Positions 1-13,500 of a stretch of 64,000 bases of DNA are shown piece by piece (position 1 is the first letter of the stretch; every line of letters starts with the position of its first letter). A program made the translations under genes and the position numbers. The DNA comes from Bufo bufo (Eukaryota; Chordata; Amphibia; Anura; Bufonidae). Under the pieces are notes generated by a model. That model was not told the origin of the DNA and made no database searches. It saw only the letters and a list, made by a program, of their open reading frames with translations. The stretch is taken from positions 110,191,295 to 110,255,294 of the forward strand of contig NC_053397.1 of the NCBI RefSeq assembly GCF_905171765.1. The letters are read 5' to 3'.

Positions 1-778
1 AAGTTTAGCTTTTTTGAAGTTTGGTATTTTTGTTCCTCCCTGAAGAAACACTCTTTTGAATGATAATTGGAAGGTTATTACTTTATGGTCACTATTTCCC
101 TGGTGTCCCCCCAACCTGCACATCTGTTGTTCTGTCAGATCTATTGGTTAATACTAAGTCTAGTATGGCCGTCCCTCTAGTTGGGTCCTGAACCAGTTGG
201 GAAAGGTAATTGTCTTTGGTTATTGCCAAGAACCTGTTTCATTTATCAGATGTACAGGTTTCAGTTTCCCAGTCTATATCTGGGTAGTTGAAGTCCCCCA
301 TAATAAAGACCTCATTATGATTTGCCACCTCGTCTATCTCGTTTAGTAGTAGATTTTCTGTGGACTCTGGTATATTAGGTGGTTTATAATAAACTACAAT
401 TAGTATTTTATTATTGTTTTTGCCTCCATGTATTTCTACCCACAGTGACTCCACATGTTCATGTCCCTCACTTATATCTTCTTGAACTGTGGGCTTTAGA
501 CAGAACTTTACATAAAGGCAGACCCCTTCCCCTCTCTGGTTTTGGTGATCCTTTCTAAACAGACTGTAACCCTTTACATTAACTGCCCAGTCATAACTAT
601 CATCCAACCATGTCTCAGTTATTCCCACTATGTCATAGTCCTCCTCACACATCACTAATTCCAGTTCCGCAGTTTTATTAGTCAGGCTTCTGGCATTAGT
701 ATACATACATTTAAAAGGTTTATTTATATTTTTTACTCTACTCCTTTCCTTCTGAACTGTTCTAGTCCCTCCATCCAT
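1..778 (-). pseudogene. LINE ORF2 endonuclease domain, broken by a stop
   Basis: Encodes the N-terminal APE-type endonuclease that nicks target DNA for target-primed reverse transcription. The open stretch 239-778 (179 aa) begins with an ATG and shows 'YTNARSLTNK', 'DIVGITETWLDD', 'GVCLYVK' and the catalytic-region motif 'GDFNYPDIDW'. An in-frame TGA follows 'CTSDK' at 236-238. The same frame then continues recognisably toward base 1 ('AILDLVLTN'), so the copy is dead by at least one nonsense change. Assignment to CR1 rather than L2 or Rex1 is by motif style only. Confidence 0.8.
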
Positions 779-1040
779 TCCTCCCCCAGTCCCATTACCT
801 TGCTCCCGGTCTCTATCTGCACTATCTTCCCCCTCAAAACGTAATTACCCTCCCCAGTCCCTAGTTTAAACACTCCTCCAACCTTCTAGCCATCTTCTCC
901 CCCAACACAGTTACCCCTTCCCCATTGAGGTGCAGCCATCCCTACGATAGAGCATGTAGCCGAGAGAGAAGTCGGCCCAGTTCTCCAGGAACCCAAATCC
1001 CTCCCTTCCTACACAGTTCTCGAGCCACTTGTGGTACAGG
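1..1040 (-). mobile_element. CR1-like LINE fragment, 5' part, truncated by the window edge
   Basis: A non-LTR retrotransposon read on the minus strand. Its 5' leader lies at about 780-1040 and the endonuclease-coding start of ORF2 at 239-778; coding similarity continues to base 1. The endonuclease motif and the 'TNARSL' start are typical of the CR1/L2 group. Reverse transcriptase and 3' end lie outside the window. The right boundary is approximate, judged from where the recognisable leader text stops. Confidence 0.8.
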
Positions 1041-1330
1041 CAGTATTTTGGAAAATACTACATTTGATGTCCTTGCCCTAAGTTGTCTTCCTTTTCATAA
1101 GATCTTCATCACAGCTGCACATGTCATTGATTATAACAGGGTTGGGGACTACAAACAAATAGGAACCCACGCTCCTCCATACACAAATTTAGGCAGACAT
1201 AAGTCCATCCATATAAATAAACAAGATGATTGGAATAGCAGATCCAAAATACACCAGGGAACACCAAAATAGGATTAAAGCAACAAGATAAAAACAGATC
1301 ACAATGCTGGTGTGCCACCTCTGCTTCCCC

Positions 1331-1361
1331 GACGTACATTTCGCTCTTGCTTCCTCCAGGG
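1331..1361 (-). ncRNA. Degenerate hammerhead-ribozyme-like motif
   Basis: On the minus strand the order is a CUGANGA-like box (CTGGAGGA, one extra G), a short imperfect stem II (GC-loop-GC), GAAA, a near-palindromic six-base stem III (TGTACG) and then TC. This is the layout of the minimal-stem-III hammerheads known from Penelope-like elements and retrozymes. The inserted G and weak stem II suggest it no longer cleaves. Confidence 0.5.
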
Positions 1362-1756
1362 GGCATGTCGCATACGCACCCCAGCTGGGTTTAAATATCC
1401 ACCAATCTCCTCCCCATACCACATGAAAACAATCTCACAATCAGCCGCATCCCGGTAACCGGAAGTACACATACCGCCATGTTGGAAATGGGCAAGAGAG
1501 TCTACAATATATAGAATGAAGCTGGCAACCTGTTCCAATGTGTCAGGGGGCAACAGTCCTATTACTTATTATTACACACCATAATTTTATGAGTAAAATA
1601 TATCAGTCAGCATGATATTAGTAAAAAACAACCCGACACTTAGATGAAAGTGAAAGTGACAAAGTGCTAGTGCCCAAACGTGCAGGGTGACATGCCACGA
1701 GGTGATACAAAAATATATGACTTATATCAAAGTAAATAAAAATAGAATGTAATTCG

Positions 1757-1876
1757 TACCAATGCAGCATATAGTGTCATGATTATCAAATAAGGTTAAA
1801 CTAAATAAGCAGTGAATACCAATGCAGCATATAGTGTCATGATTGTCAAATAAGGTTAAACTTAATAAGCAGTGAA
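1757..1876 (+). repeat. Two-copy 60-bp tandem repeat
   Basis: A unit starting TACCAATGCAGCATATAG begins at 1757 and again at 1817, with only a few differences. It lies just inside the right arm of the inverted-repeat element. Confidence 0.85.
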
Positions 1877-3403
1877 TAAAATACTTGTTTATTTATATGT
1901 ATGGACTTATGTCTGCCTAAATTTGTGTACGGAGGAGGGTGGGTTCCTATTTGTTTGTAGGCCCCAACCCCGTTATAATCAATGACATGTGCAGCTGTGA
2001 TGAGGATCTTATGAATAGGAAGACAACTTAGGTAATTTGGGTGTGTATTTCTTTATCACCCTCTTATATATATGGACTGACTGGCGTTGCTGGTGACGAC
2101 CTCCTGGTTGCCACACATGGGATCCTATTTTAAATTTATATTGTGAATTATGGTCATATATGTTTTAATGAGACCTTAATAAAGATATTTGTTATTAATA
2201 TTGAGTGGAGGTGTGGCTTAGTGGTGTTGACCACAGTAGATGGTGCAAAGTAAAAATTGCTATTTTTATACATATCTGCTATTTCAGTGCCCAATATGTT
2301 GTACCCATTGTGTGCCAGTGTGGAAAAGTGAGTGCTCTTATCAGGGGCGTTGCTAGGGTCAAAATGATCCGGGGCTCAAGCCCAATGCATATGTGCCATA
2401 TTCTTGAAAAATATTCGCCCTGTCCCCTTCCCCCCACATACTCACGCCTTAGCACTAGAAACAGATTATACTTTTTAGCCATTTCCGCCTGAGATCCGTT
2501 TTTAGACAGAAAAAAAGTACTGCATGCAGGAAGTTTTTTCCACCTTAAAAAAAATATACGATCTCTGAAGTAATGGCTAAAACGGATGCACAATGTTCAT
2601 AATGGATGAACAGGATCCTTTTTTTCTACAGGATCTGTTTTTTTTTCTGTTCTTCAGAATGGATCAGGAAGAACGGAAAATGAAAGGTGATGTGAATCCA
2701 GCGTTTAGGATAGCTGTCTCTTTCAACTCCCCCATACACATACATACTAGCCGAGAGTGCATGGGTTTTTGGTGGATAACAATTAATTAAATCCAGTGAC
2801 TGATCCATGACAATACACACTTCCAACCTTTGTACATGCTTCTTCTTTTTCTTTTTTCTTTTTTTATCTGTTTTTTGTGTTATTATATTCTGAGATTCAA
2901 AATGTTTTATTTTTTACTGTTGATGGAGCTGTATGAGGCTTATTTTTTGTATTATGAACTGTTTTCATTCTGGGGGTACCTACAGCTTTTTGATCACTTT
3001 TTCTGTGTTTTTGGTGGGGACAGATAGGATATGACCCTTTCCGGCATTCACCATGGATTATAAATAAGACATTTATTTTATAAAATGGCTAATTAAGGCT
3101 TGAGTGATATGTGCCCACAGTCACATCACAGGGCACTGATGGAGTGACAGAGGGAGCCCCCTCCCTCCTGTTTACCGGACAAAAGGTGTTCACATACAAC
3201 CCCTTAACGCTTATGATGTACAGTTCCGTCATATAGTTTTTAAGGGGTTAATGGCTAGGATCTGTTGGCTGTCATTTGGGGTCTTATATGGGGTGTTTCA
3301 TCTAGAGGCTTTCTGGGGGATCTTTATTTGGGGGTATGCTTGTAGATAAAGGGTGCCACAGGCAGTGTCCTTTACTCCAGGCCCCTTCCATAACTTATTG
3401 GAG

Positions 3404-4052
3404 TGATCTTGGAATTATCGGGGACCACAAATCAGCTTTACATTAGTGTATATATTTATTAGACTAGGCCTCTTTCACACTTGCGTTGTCCAGATCCTTC
3501 GTGTACTCAATTGCCGGAAGTGCCCGCCAGATCCGTAACACCGCAAGTGAACTGAAAGCATTTGAAGACGGATCCATCTTCAAAATGCGTTCAGTGTTAC
3601 TATGGCACCCAGGACGCTATTAAAGTCCTGGTTGCCATAGTAGTAGTGGGGAGCGGGGGAGCGGTATACTACAGTCCTTGCGGCTCCTGGGGGCGCTCCA
3701 GAATGACGTCAGCTTAAGGCCGGATCCGGATTAATGCCTTTCAATGGGCATTAATTCTGGATCCGGCCTTGCGGCAAGTGTTCAGGATTTTTGGCCGGAG
3801 CAAAAAGCGCAGCATGCTGCAGTATTTCTCCGGCCAAAAACTTCCGGTCCTGAACTGAAGACATCCTGATGCATCCTGAACGAATTTCTCTCCATTCAGA
3901 ATGCATGGGGATAATCCTGATCAGGATTCTTCCGGCATAGAGCCCCGACGACGGAACTCTATGCCGGAAAAGAACAACGCAAGTGTGAAAGAGTCCTTAG
4001 AAATATAATGTAAGCCTTCTTTTTGGTCCCAGATAATGTAATTCCAAGATCA
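3404..4052. repeat. Inverted repeat pair flanking a MITE
   Basis: TGATCTTGGAATTATC at 3404 is matched in inverse orientation near 4031-4052, with GGACCA text adjoining on both sides. These are probably the two ends of a small foldback element that was later split by the MITE at 3466-3997. Confidence 0.6.
3466..3997. mobile_element. MITE with TCTTTCACACTTGCG termini
   Basis: The left end AGGCCTCTTTCACACTTGCG and the right end, its near reverse complement, bound about 530 bp without coding capacity. The interior shows further inverted 'GCCGGAT' text. The family is very common in anuran genomes (recognised, not searched). Target duplication is unclear. Confidence 0.75.
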
Positions 4053-4739
4053 TATCAATCTAGTATGGAGGGAAAGTGGAGTGAATGACATTTGCCTGTA
4101 GGAATCACTCTCCCCACCTTTTGAAAATAAAGTGAGTGTAGCCTGCATTGTGTCCACAACCTTCCCCTGGGATGTGCAGTAGCCGTCCTGCTGCCGGTGC
4201 CCTAATCCACCCCTCCCCACACATTCCAACCACCACATTCCCAAGAACACAGCTGTACAACTTACACTGTGGCTGGCTATGGCTGGCTTTTATCATGGTG
4301 TGACAGAGCCAGCCAGCGCTTCCCACGTGCTCTCTGCCAGCATGCAGAAGGAGGGTCTGATAAGTGGAGCGACAGCAATGAGAGAAGCCTGCTGACTGCT
4401 CCTCCACCAATCAGCATAGGTATTGCAGAAGAGAGGGAGGAACACTGCTTGTCTCCTTCTCTCTGCGAAGTATTAATGTATCACACTGTGCCCTGCAACT
4501 GCCATAACATTCGGGGCCCTGGAGAAAACATTCGGGGCTCAAGCCCTGAATGTTTTGAACTGGCAATGCCCCTGGCTCTTATAATTATGGTGTGCTTCGT
4601 TTTATAAATACCCTACATATGGCCCTAATGTTTTGCCTGAACATACAAGAGGGCTTGGGTGCAAATGAACACATGTTTGGGGCCCAAAGTTGTGATTTAC
4701 TGTAGAGGTTGTGGGGTGAAATAATAAATGGATCCCCCG

Positions 4740-5500
4740 AGAAGTGACGTTATATCGGAAACTACACCCCCCCAATGTATTTATTAAGAGGTGGACTGAG
4801 CATTTTGGCACAACATATATTTTGCAGAAATTAATGTGCAGTAGACCGTAGAAAGTGAAGATTTTTCCACAGATATTGCATTTCAGTGCCCAATATGCTG
4901 TGCTCAGTGCCATCTGAGATTCATACCACAATACTTGAATTCATAGGCAAATTCTACTGGGTACAGAAATGCGATAATCGTTGATGTAAGCTGCTGTATG
5001 GGCTCATAGGCTCAGGAGGAAAGGAGCGTCATTTGGCTTTTGGAGCACAGATTTTCTAGAATGGATTTCAAGTGCTACATCACATTTGCAGAGACCGTCA
5101 GGTACCCATACAGTTGACTCCACCTATAAATGACCCCATTTTGAAAACTAAACCCCAAACTACACTCAAGTTATTCATCAAGGGGTGGCATGAGCATTTT
5201 AACATCACAGTTGTTTTGCAGAAATTAATAAGCCAGAGACGGTGTTAAATGAAAATTTTCCACAGATACGGCATTTCAGTGCCCAGTATATTGTGCCCTG
5301 CTTGTGCCACCTGAGACACACCACACCATTTAAATTGTTAGGTGGGTTCTACTGGGTACTGAAATTCAATTAATGTGGATGTAAACTGCTGTTTGAGTAC
5401 ACTGCAGGGTTCAGACAGGAAAGCCTTTTGGCTTTTGCAGCGCAAATTTTGATCGACTGGTTTAAGGGTGACATGTTGCCTTTGAATAGCCTCTGGGTAC
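4740..5500 (+). repeat. Diverged tandem repeat, period about 393 bp
   Basis: A block containing GCATTTCAGTGCCCA followed by 'TTCTACTGGGTAC' occurs near 4877 and again near 5271, with similar order of words between. A third partial copy lies near 2280, on the other side of the hAT at 2342-4574. The copies differ substantially, so the array is old. No gene is visible in it. Confidence 0.65.
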
Positions 5501-5903
5501 CAGTACAGCTACAGTTGCAAGAAAAAGTATGTGAAACCTTTGGAATGATATGGATTTCTGCACAAATTGGTCATAAAATGTGATCTGATCTTCATCTAAG
5601 TCACAACAATAGACAATCACAGTCTGCTTAAACTAATAACACAAAGAATTAAATGTTACCATGTTTTTATTGAACACACCATGTAAACATTCACAGTGAA
5701 GGTGGAAAAAGTATGTGAACCCTTGGATTTAATAACTGGTTGAACCTCCTTTGGCAGCAATAACTTCAACCAAACGTTTCCTGTAGTTGCAGATCAGACG
5801 TGCACAACGGTCAGGAGTAATTCTTGACCATTCCTCTTTACAGAACTGTTCAGTTCAGCAATATTCTTGGGAGTCTGCTGTGAATCGCTTTCTTGAGGCC
5901 ATG

Positions 5904-7195
<1,292 letters not shown>

Positions 7196-8529
7196 TCACA
7201 TCAGGCAATGCTTCTTGTGAAAAGTAAACCCAGAACTGGTGTATGTTTGTTTATAGGGCAGCTGTAACCAACACCTCCAATCTCATCTCACTGATTGGAC
7301 TCCAGTTGGCTGACACCTCACTCCAATTAGCTCTTAGAGATGTCATTAGTCTGAGGGGTTCACATACTTTTTCCACCTGCGCTGTGAATGTTTACATGGT
7401 GTGTTCAATAAAAACATGGTAACATTTAATTATTTGTGTGTTATTAGTTTAAGCAGACTGTTATTGTCTATTGTTGTGACTTTTTATGACCAATTTGTGC
7501 AGAAATCCATATTATTCCAAAGGGTTCACATACTTTTTCTTGCAACTGTATTTTCTGACAATCATAAGTTTTTTTAATTTTTTTCTCGACAGAGCTGTGT
7601 GAGGGCTTATTTTTTACGGGATGAATTGCTATCATCGTTCAATTTTGGGGTACATTCAGGGTATGATTTTTTATCACTTTTTATTTAGCTTTTTGGAAAG
7701 CAGGATAAAGAATAGTAATGAGCGGCAGGGACAATATTTCAATTCGCGATATTTCACGAATATTTGGGCAAATATTCATCATAAATTCACGAATTCGAGA
7801 ACTATTTTCTTGATTGCAAAAATCGGCAATGTAATATGCGCGTATAGCGCGCGCAATACAGGCGTGGGTGACTTTTGCTACATTTTTCAAACTGCTAGAA
7901 GTTTCTGGAGACTGGGGAAAATGGTTGGCACGGCAGAACATTACAATAGCTTTATATGCAGTTAGAGTGCTCCAATATATTCGCTATATCACGATCTAAC
8001 CTACACTGACTATCTCCCACTAACTCTCTGTATTATATACATAAGCTAACTAACAAACTATCTAATGTAATGACACAGCAAAGCTGTCTCTCTCAGAACT
8101 GAAAAAAACTGGCTGCTGGGGAGGTTCTTATATAGTAAGGGGTAGGCAGCTTTCCTATTGGTTGCTAGGGATGTTGCTAAGCTCAGAAAAAGACATTGCA
8201 GCTTTCTCATTGGCCCACCATCAAGAAGCAGGGAGGGATCATGGGTAGAGTTGAGCGAACACCTGGATGTTCGGGTTCGAGAAGTTCGGCCGAACTTCCC
8301 GGAAATGTTCGGGTTCGGGATCCGAACTTGACCCGAACTTCGCCCCGAACCCGAACCCCATTGAAGTCAATGGGGACCCGAACTTTTCGGCACTAAAGAG
8401 GCTGTAAAATAGCCCAGGAAAGGGCTAGAGGGCTGCAAAAGGCAGCAAAATGTAGGTAAATCCCCTGCAAACAAATGTGGATAGGGAAATTAATTAAAAT
8501 AAAAATAAAATAAATTAAAATGAACCAAT

Positions 8530-10480
8530 ATCAATTGGAGAGAGGTCTCATGGCAGAGAATCAGGCTTCATGTCATAGCAGAGAATCAGGCTTCACGTCA
8601 CCCACCACTGGAACAGGCCATTGTCAGATATTTAGGCCCCGGCACCCAGACAGAGGAGAGAGGTCCCATAGCAGAGAATCAGGCTTCATGTTATAGCAGA
8701 GAATCAGGCTTCAAGTCATAGCAGAGAATCAGGCTTCATGTCATAGCAGAGAATCAGGCTTCACGTCACCCACCACTGGAACAGGCCATTGTCATATATT
8801 TAGGCCCCGGCACCCAGACAGAGGAGAGAGGTCCCATAGCAGAGAATCAGGCTTCATGGCATAGCAGAGAATCATGCTTCATGTCACCCACCACTGGAAC
8901 AGGCCATTGTCAGATATTTAGGCCCCGGCACCCAGACAGAGGAGAGAGGTCCCATAGCAGAGAATCAGGCTTCATGTCATAGCAGAGAATCAGGCTTCAA
9001 GTCATAGCAGAGAATCAGGCTTCATGTCATAGCAGAGAATCAGGCTTCACGTCACCTAACACTGGAACAAGCCATTGTCAGATATTTAGGCCCCGGCACC
9101 CAGACAGAGGAGAGAGGTCCCATAGCAGAGAATCAGGCTTCATGTCATAGCAGAGAATCAGGCTTCAAGTCATAGCAGAGAATCAGGCTTCATGTCATAG
9201 CAGAGAATCAGGCTTCACGTCATTCAAAACTGGAAGAGGCCATTGTCAGATATTTAGGCCCCGGCACCCAGACAGAGGAGAGAGGTCCCATAGCAAAGAA
9301 TCAGGTTTCATGTCATAGCAGAGAATCAGGCTTCAAGTCATAGCAGAGAATCAGGCTGCATGTCATAGCAGAGAATCAGGCTTCACGTCACCCACCACTG
9401 GAACAGGCCACTGTCAGATATTTTTAGGCCCCGTCACCTAGACAGAGGAGAGAGGTCCCATAGCAGAGAATCAGGCTTCATGTCATAGCAGAGAATCAGG
9501 CTTCAAGTCATAGCAGAGAATCAGGCTTCATGTCATAGCAGAGAATCAGGCTTCACGTCACCCACCACTGGAACAGGCCATTGTAGAGAATCACATAGCA
9601 GAGAATCAGGCTTCATGGCATAGCAGAGAATCAGGCTTCACGTCACCCAACACTGGAACAGGCCATTGTCAGATATTTAGGCCCCGGCACCCAGACAGAG
9701 GAGAGAGGTCCCATAGCAGTGAATCAGGCTTCATGTCATAGCAGAGAATCAGGCTTCATGTCACCCAACACTGGAACAGGCCATTGTCAGATATTTTTAG
9801 GCCCCGGCACCCAGACAGAGGAGAGAGGTCTCATAGCAGAGAGTCAGGCTTCATGTCATAGCAGAGAATCAGGCTTCACGTTACCCACCACTGGAACAGG
9901 CCACTGTCAGATATTTTAAGGCCCTGGCACCCAGACAGAGGAGAGCGGTCCCATAGCAGAGAATCAGGCTTCATGTCATAGCAGAGAATCAGGCTTCAAG
10001 TCATAGCAGAGAATCAGGCTTCATGTCATAGCAGAGAATCAGGCTTCACGTCACCCACCACTGGAACAGGCCATTGTCAGATATTTAGGCCCCGGCACCC
10101 AGACAGAGGAGAGAGGTCCCATAGCAGAGAATCAGGCTTCATGGCATAGCAGAGAATCAGGCTTCACGTCACCCAACACTGGAACAGGCCATTGTCAGAT
10201 ATTTAGGCCCCGGCACCCAGACAGAGGACAGAGGTCCCATAGCAGTGAATCAGGCTTCATGTCATAGCAGAGAATCAGGCTTCATGTCACCCAACACTGG
10301 AACAGGCCATTGTCAGATATTTTTAGGCCCCGGCACCCAGACAGAGGAGAGAGGTCTCATAGCAGAGATTCAGGCTTCATGTCATAGCAGAGAATCAGGC
10401 TTCATGTCACCCAACACTGGAACAGGCCACTGTCAGATATTTTTAGGCCCCGTCACCCAGACAGAGGAGAGGTTCATTCA
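8530..10480 (+). repeat. Composite minisatellite inside hAT1
   Basis: A 25-bp word, CATAGCAGAGAATCAGGCTT plus CATGT, is repeated dozens of times. It is interspersed with about fourteen copies of a longer segment containing CACTGGAACAGGCCA and GGCACCCAGACAGAGGAG. The spacing of the longer segment varies from about 90 to 170 bp because the number of 25-bp words varies. Short open frames within it are repeat artefacts. Confidence 0.92.
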
Positions 10481-10591
10481 ACTTTGGGATGCCCCGCAAT
10501 ATAATAATAAAATGAAAATAAAAAAAGGATTGAATGAGGAAGTGCCCTGGAGTACAATAATATATGGTTAAGGGGAGGTAGTTATAAATGT

Positions 10592-13500
10592 CTAATCTGC
10601 ACAAGGGATGGACAGGTCCTGTGGGATCCATGCTTGGTTCATTTTTATGAACGTCAGCTTGTCCACATTGGCTGTAGACAGGCGGCTGCGTTTGTCTGTA
10701 ATGACGCCACCTGCCGTGCTGAATACACGTTCAGACAAAACGCTGGCCGCCGGGCAGGCCAGCACCTCCAAGGCATAAAAGGCTAGCTTTGGCCACGTGG
10801 ACAATTTGGAGACCCAGAAGTTGAATGGGGCCGAACCATCAGTCAGTACGTGGAGGGGTGTGCACAGGTACTGTTCCACCATGTTAGTGAAATGTGCAGT
10901 TAGCTGTGGCGTGTTGACAAAACTTTTCCACATCTCTGCCATGCTAACCCTGCCCTTAGAGGAGCTGGCCGTGACACAGCTGCGTTGGCGACCTCTTGCT
11001 CCTCCTCTGCCTTCGCCTTGGGCTTCCACTTGTTCCCCTGTGACATTTGGGAATGCTCTCAGTAGCGCGTCTACCAACGTGCGCTTGTACTCGCGCATCT
11101 TCCTATCACGCTCCAGTGCAGGAAGTAAGGTGGGCACATTGTCTTTGTACCGGGGATCCAGCAGGGTGGCAACCCAGTAGTCCGCACACGTTAAAATGTG
11201 GGCAACTCTGCTGTCGTTGCGCAGGCACTGCAGCATGTAGTCGCTCATGTGTGCCAGGCTGCCCAGAGGTAAGGACAAGCTGTCCTCTGTGGGAGGCGTA
11301 TCGTCATCGTCCTGCGTTTCCCCCCAGCCACGCACCAGTGATGGGTCCGAGCTAAGTTGGGTGCCACCCCGCTGTGAACATGCTTCATCCTCATCCTCCT
11401 CCACCTCCTCCTCATCCTCGTCCTCCTCGTCCTCCAGTAGTGGGCCCTGTCTGGCCACATTTGTACCTGGCCTCTGCTGTTGCAAAAAACCTCCCTCTGA
11501 GTCACTTCTAAGAGACTGGCCTGAAAGTGCTAAAAATGACCCCTCTTCCTCCTCCTCCTCCTGGGCCACCTCCTCTTCCATCATTGCCCTAAGTGTTTTC
11601 TCAAGGAAACATAGAAGTGGTATTGTAACGCTGATAACGGCGTCATCGCCACTGGCCATGTTGGTGGAGTACTCGAAACAGCGGAACAGGGCACACAGGT
11701 CTCGCATGGAGGCCCAGTCATTGGTGGTGAAGTGGTGCTGTTCCGCAGTGCGACTGATCCGTGCGTGCTGCAGCTGACACTCCACTATGGCCTGCTGCTG
11801 TCTGTCCAGCATGTGCAAGGTGGAGTTCCACCTGGTGGGCACGTCGCATATGAGGCGGTGAGCGGGAAGGCCGAAGTTACGCTGTAGCGCATACAGGCGA
11901 GCAGCGGCAGGGTGTGAACGCCGGAAGCGCGAACAGACGGCCCGCACTTTATGCAGCAGCTCTGACATGTCGGAGTAGTTGTGAATAAACTTCTGCACCA
12001 CCAAATTCAGCACATGCGCCAGGCAAGGGATGTGCGTCAAACCGGCTAGTCCCAGAGCTGCAACGAGATTTCGCCCATTATCGCACACCACCAGGCCAGG
12101 CTTGAGGCTCACCGGCAGCAACCACTCATCGGTCTGTTGTTCTATACCCCGCCACAACTTTTGTGCGGTGTGGGGCCTGTCCCCCAAACATATGAGTTTC
12201 AGAATGGCCTGCTGACGTTTACCCCGGGCTGTGCTGAAGTTGGTGGTGAAGGTGTGTGGCTGACTGGATGAGCAGGTGGAAGAAGAGGAGGAGGAAGCCG
12301 AGTAGGAGGAGGAGGCAACAGGAGGCAAAGAATGTTGCCCTGCGATCCTTGGCAGCGGAAGGACGTTCGCCAAACAGCTCTTCGCCTGGGGCCCAGCCGC
12401 CACTACATTTACCCAGTGTGCAGTTAGGGAGATATAGCGTCTCTGGCCGTGCTTACTGGTCCACGTATCTGTGGTTAGGTGGACCTTGCCACAGATGGCG
12501 TTGCGCAGTGCACACTTGATTTTATCAGATACTTGGTTGTGCAGGGAAGGCACGGCTCTCTTGGAGAAGTAGTGCCGGCTGGGAACAACATACTGTGGGA
12601 CAGCAAGCGACATGAGCTGTTTGAAGCTGTCTGTGTCCACCAGCCTGAATGACAGCATTTCATAGGCCAGTAGTTTAGAAATGCTGGCATTCAGGGCCAG
12701 GGATCGAGGGTGGCTAGGTGGGAATTTACGCTTTCTCTCAAATTTTTGTGAGATGGAGAGCTGAACGCTGCCGTGTGACATGGTTGAGATGCTTGGTGAC
12801 GGAGGTGGTGGTGTTGGTGGTACATCCTCTGTTTGCTGGGCGGCAGGTGCCAACGTTCCTCCAGAGGCGGAGGAAGAGGCCGAGGTGGCGGCAGCAGCAG
12901 AAGAGGTAGCAGGGGGAGCCTGAGTGAGTTCCTTGTTTTTAAGGTGTTTACTCCACTGCAGTTCATGCTTTGCATGCAGGTGCCTGGTCATGCAGGTTGT
13001 GCTAAGGTTCAGAACGTTAATGCCTCGCTTCAGGCTCTGATGGCACAGCGTGCAAAACACTCGGGTCTTGTCGTCAGCACATTGTTTGAAGAACTGCCAC
13101 GCCAGGGAACTCCTTGAAGCTGCCTTTGGGGTGCTCGGTCCCAGATGGCGGTGGCCAGTAGCAGACGGACTCTCTTGGCGGCGGGTGTTCTGCTTTTGCC
13201 CACTGCTCCCTCTTTTGCTACGCTGTTGGCTCGGTCTCACCACTGCCTCTTCCTCCAAATTCTGGAAGTCAGTGGCACGACCTTCATTCCATGTGGGGTC
13301 TAGGACCTCATCGTCCCCTGCATCGTCTTCCAGCCAGTCTTCCTCCCTGACCTCCTGTTCAGTCTGCACACTGCAGAAAGACGCAGCAGTTGGCACCTGT
13401 GTTTCGTCATCATCAGAGACGTGCTGAGGTGGTATTCCCATGTCCTCATCATTAGGAAACATAAGTGGTTGTGCGTTAGTGCATTCTATCTCTTCCACCC

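Larger units (their letters stand above)
1079..2031. mobile_element. Inverted-repeat element, possibly Penelope-like
   Basis: Bases 1079-1225 reappear reverse-complemented at 1886-2031, giving arms of about 147 bp around a 660-bp centre. The centre holds a hammerhead-like motif on the minus strand (1331-1361) and a 60-bp direct duplication (1757-1876). Penelope-like elements carry hammerhead motifs in their terminal repeats and often have inverted copies of them, so this is my best family guess. No reverse transcriptase is present. Confidence 0.5.
2342..4574. mobile_element. Non-autonomous hAT-type element
   Basis: The termini are CAGGGGCGTTGC on the left and the reverse complement of CAGGGGCATTGC on the right. 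They are flanked by identical 8-bp duplications GCTCTTAT (2334-2341 and 4575-4582), the hAT signature. The 2.2-kb interior contains no transposase. It holds older repeats and at least one MITE (3466-3997), so it is a deletion derivative or a composite. It interrupts an older tandem repeat whose units are seen on both sides. Confidence 0.85.

Noticed and set aside
925..1272. 115-aa ORF on the plus strand
   Set aside because: It runs from the antisense of the LINE leader into an unrelated inverted-repeat element; chance frame.
4105..4607. Short ORFs at 4105-4410 and 4269-4607
   Set aside because: They overlap on opposite strands inside a non-autonomous hAT and show no domain.
8530..10480. CRISPR-like regular repeats in the left part of hAT1
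   Set aside because: Repeats are directly abutting minisatellite words with no unique spacers, in a eukaryotic transposon.
11247..11777. Ser-rich ORF on the plus strand of hAT1
   Set aside because: It is the antisense of the acidic Glu/Asp and codon-biased part of the transposase; the same shadow appears in hAT2 at 30330-30830.
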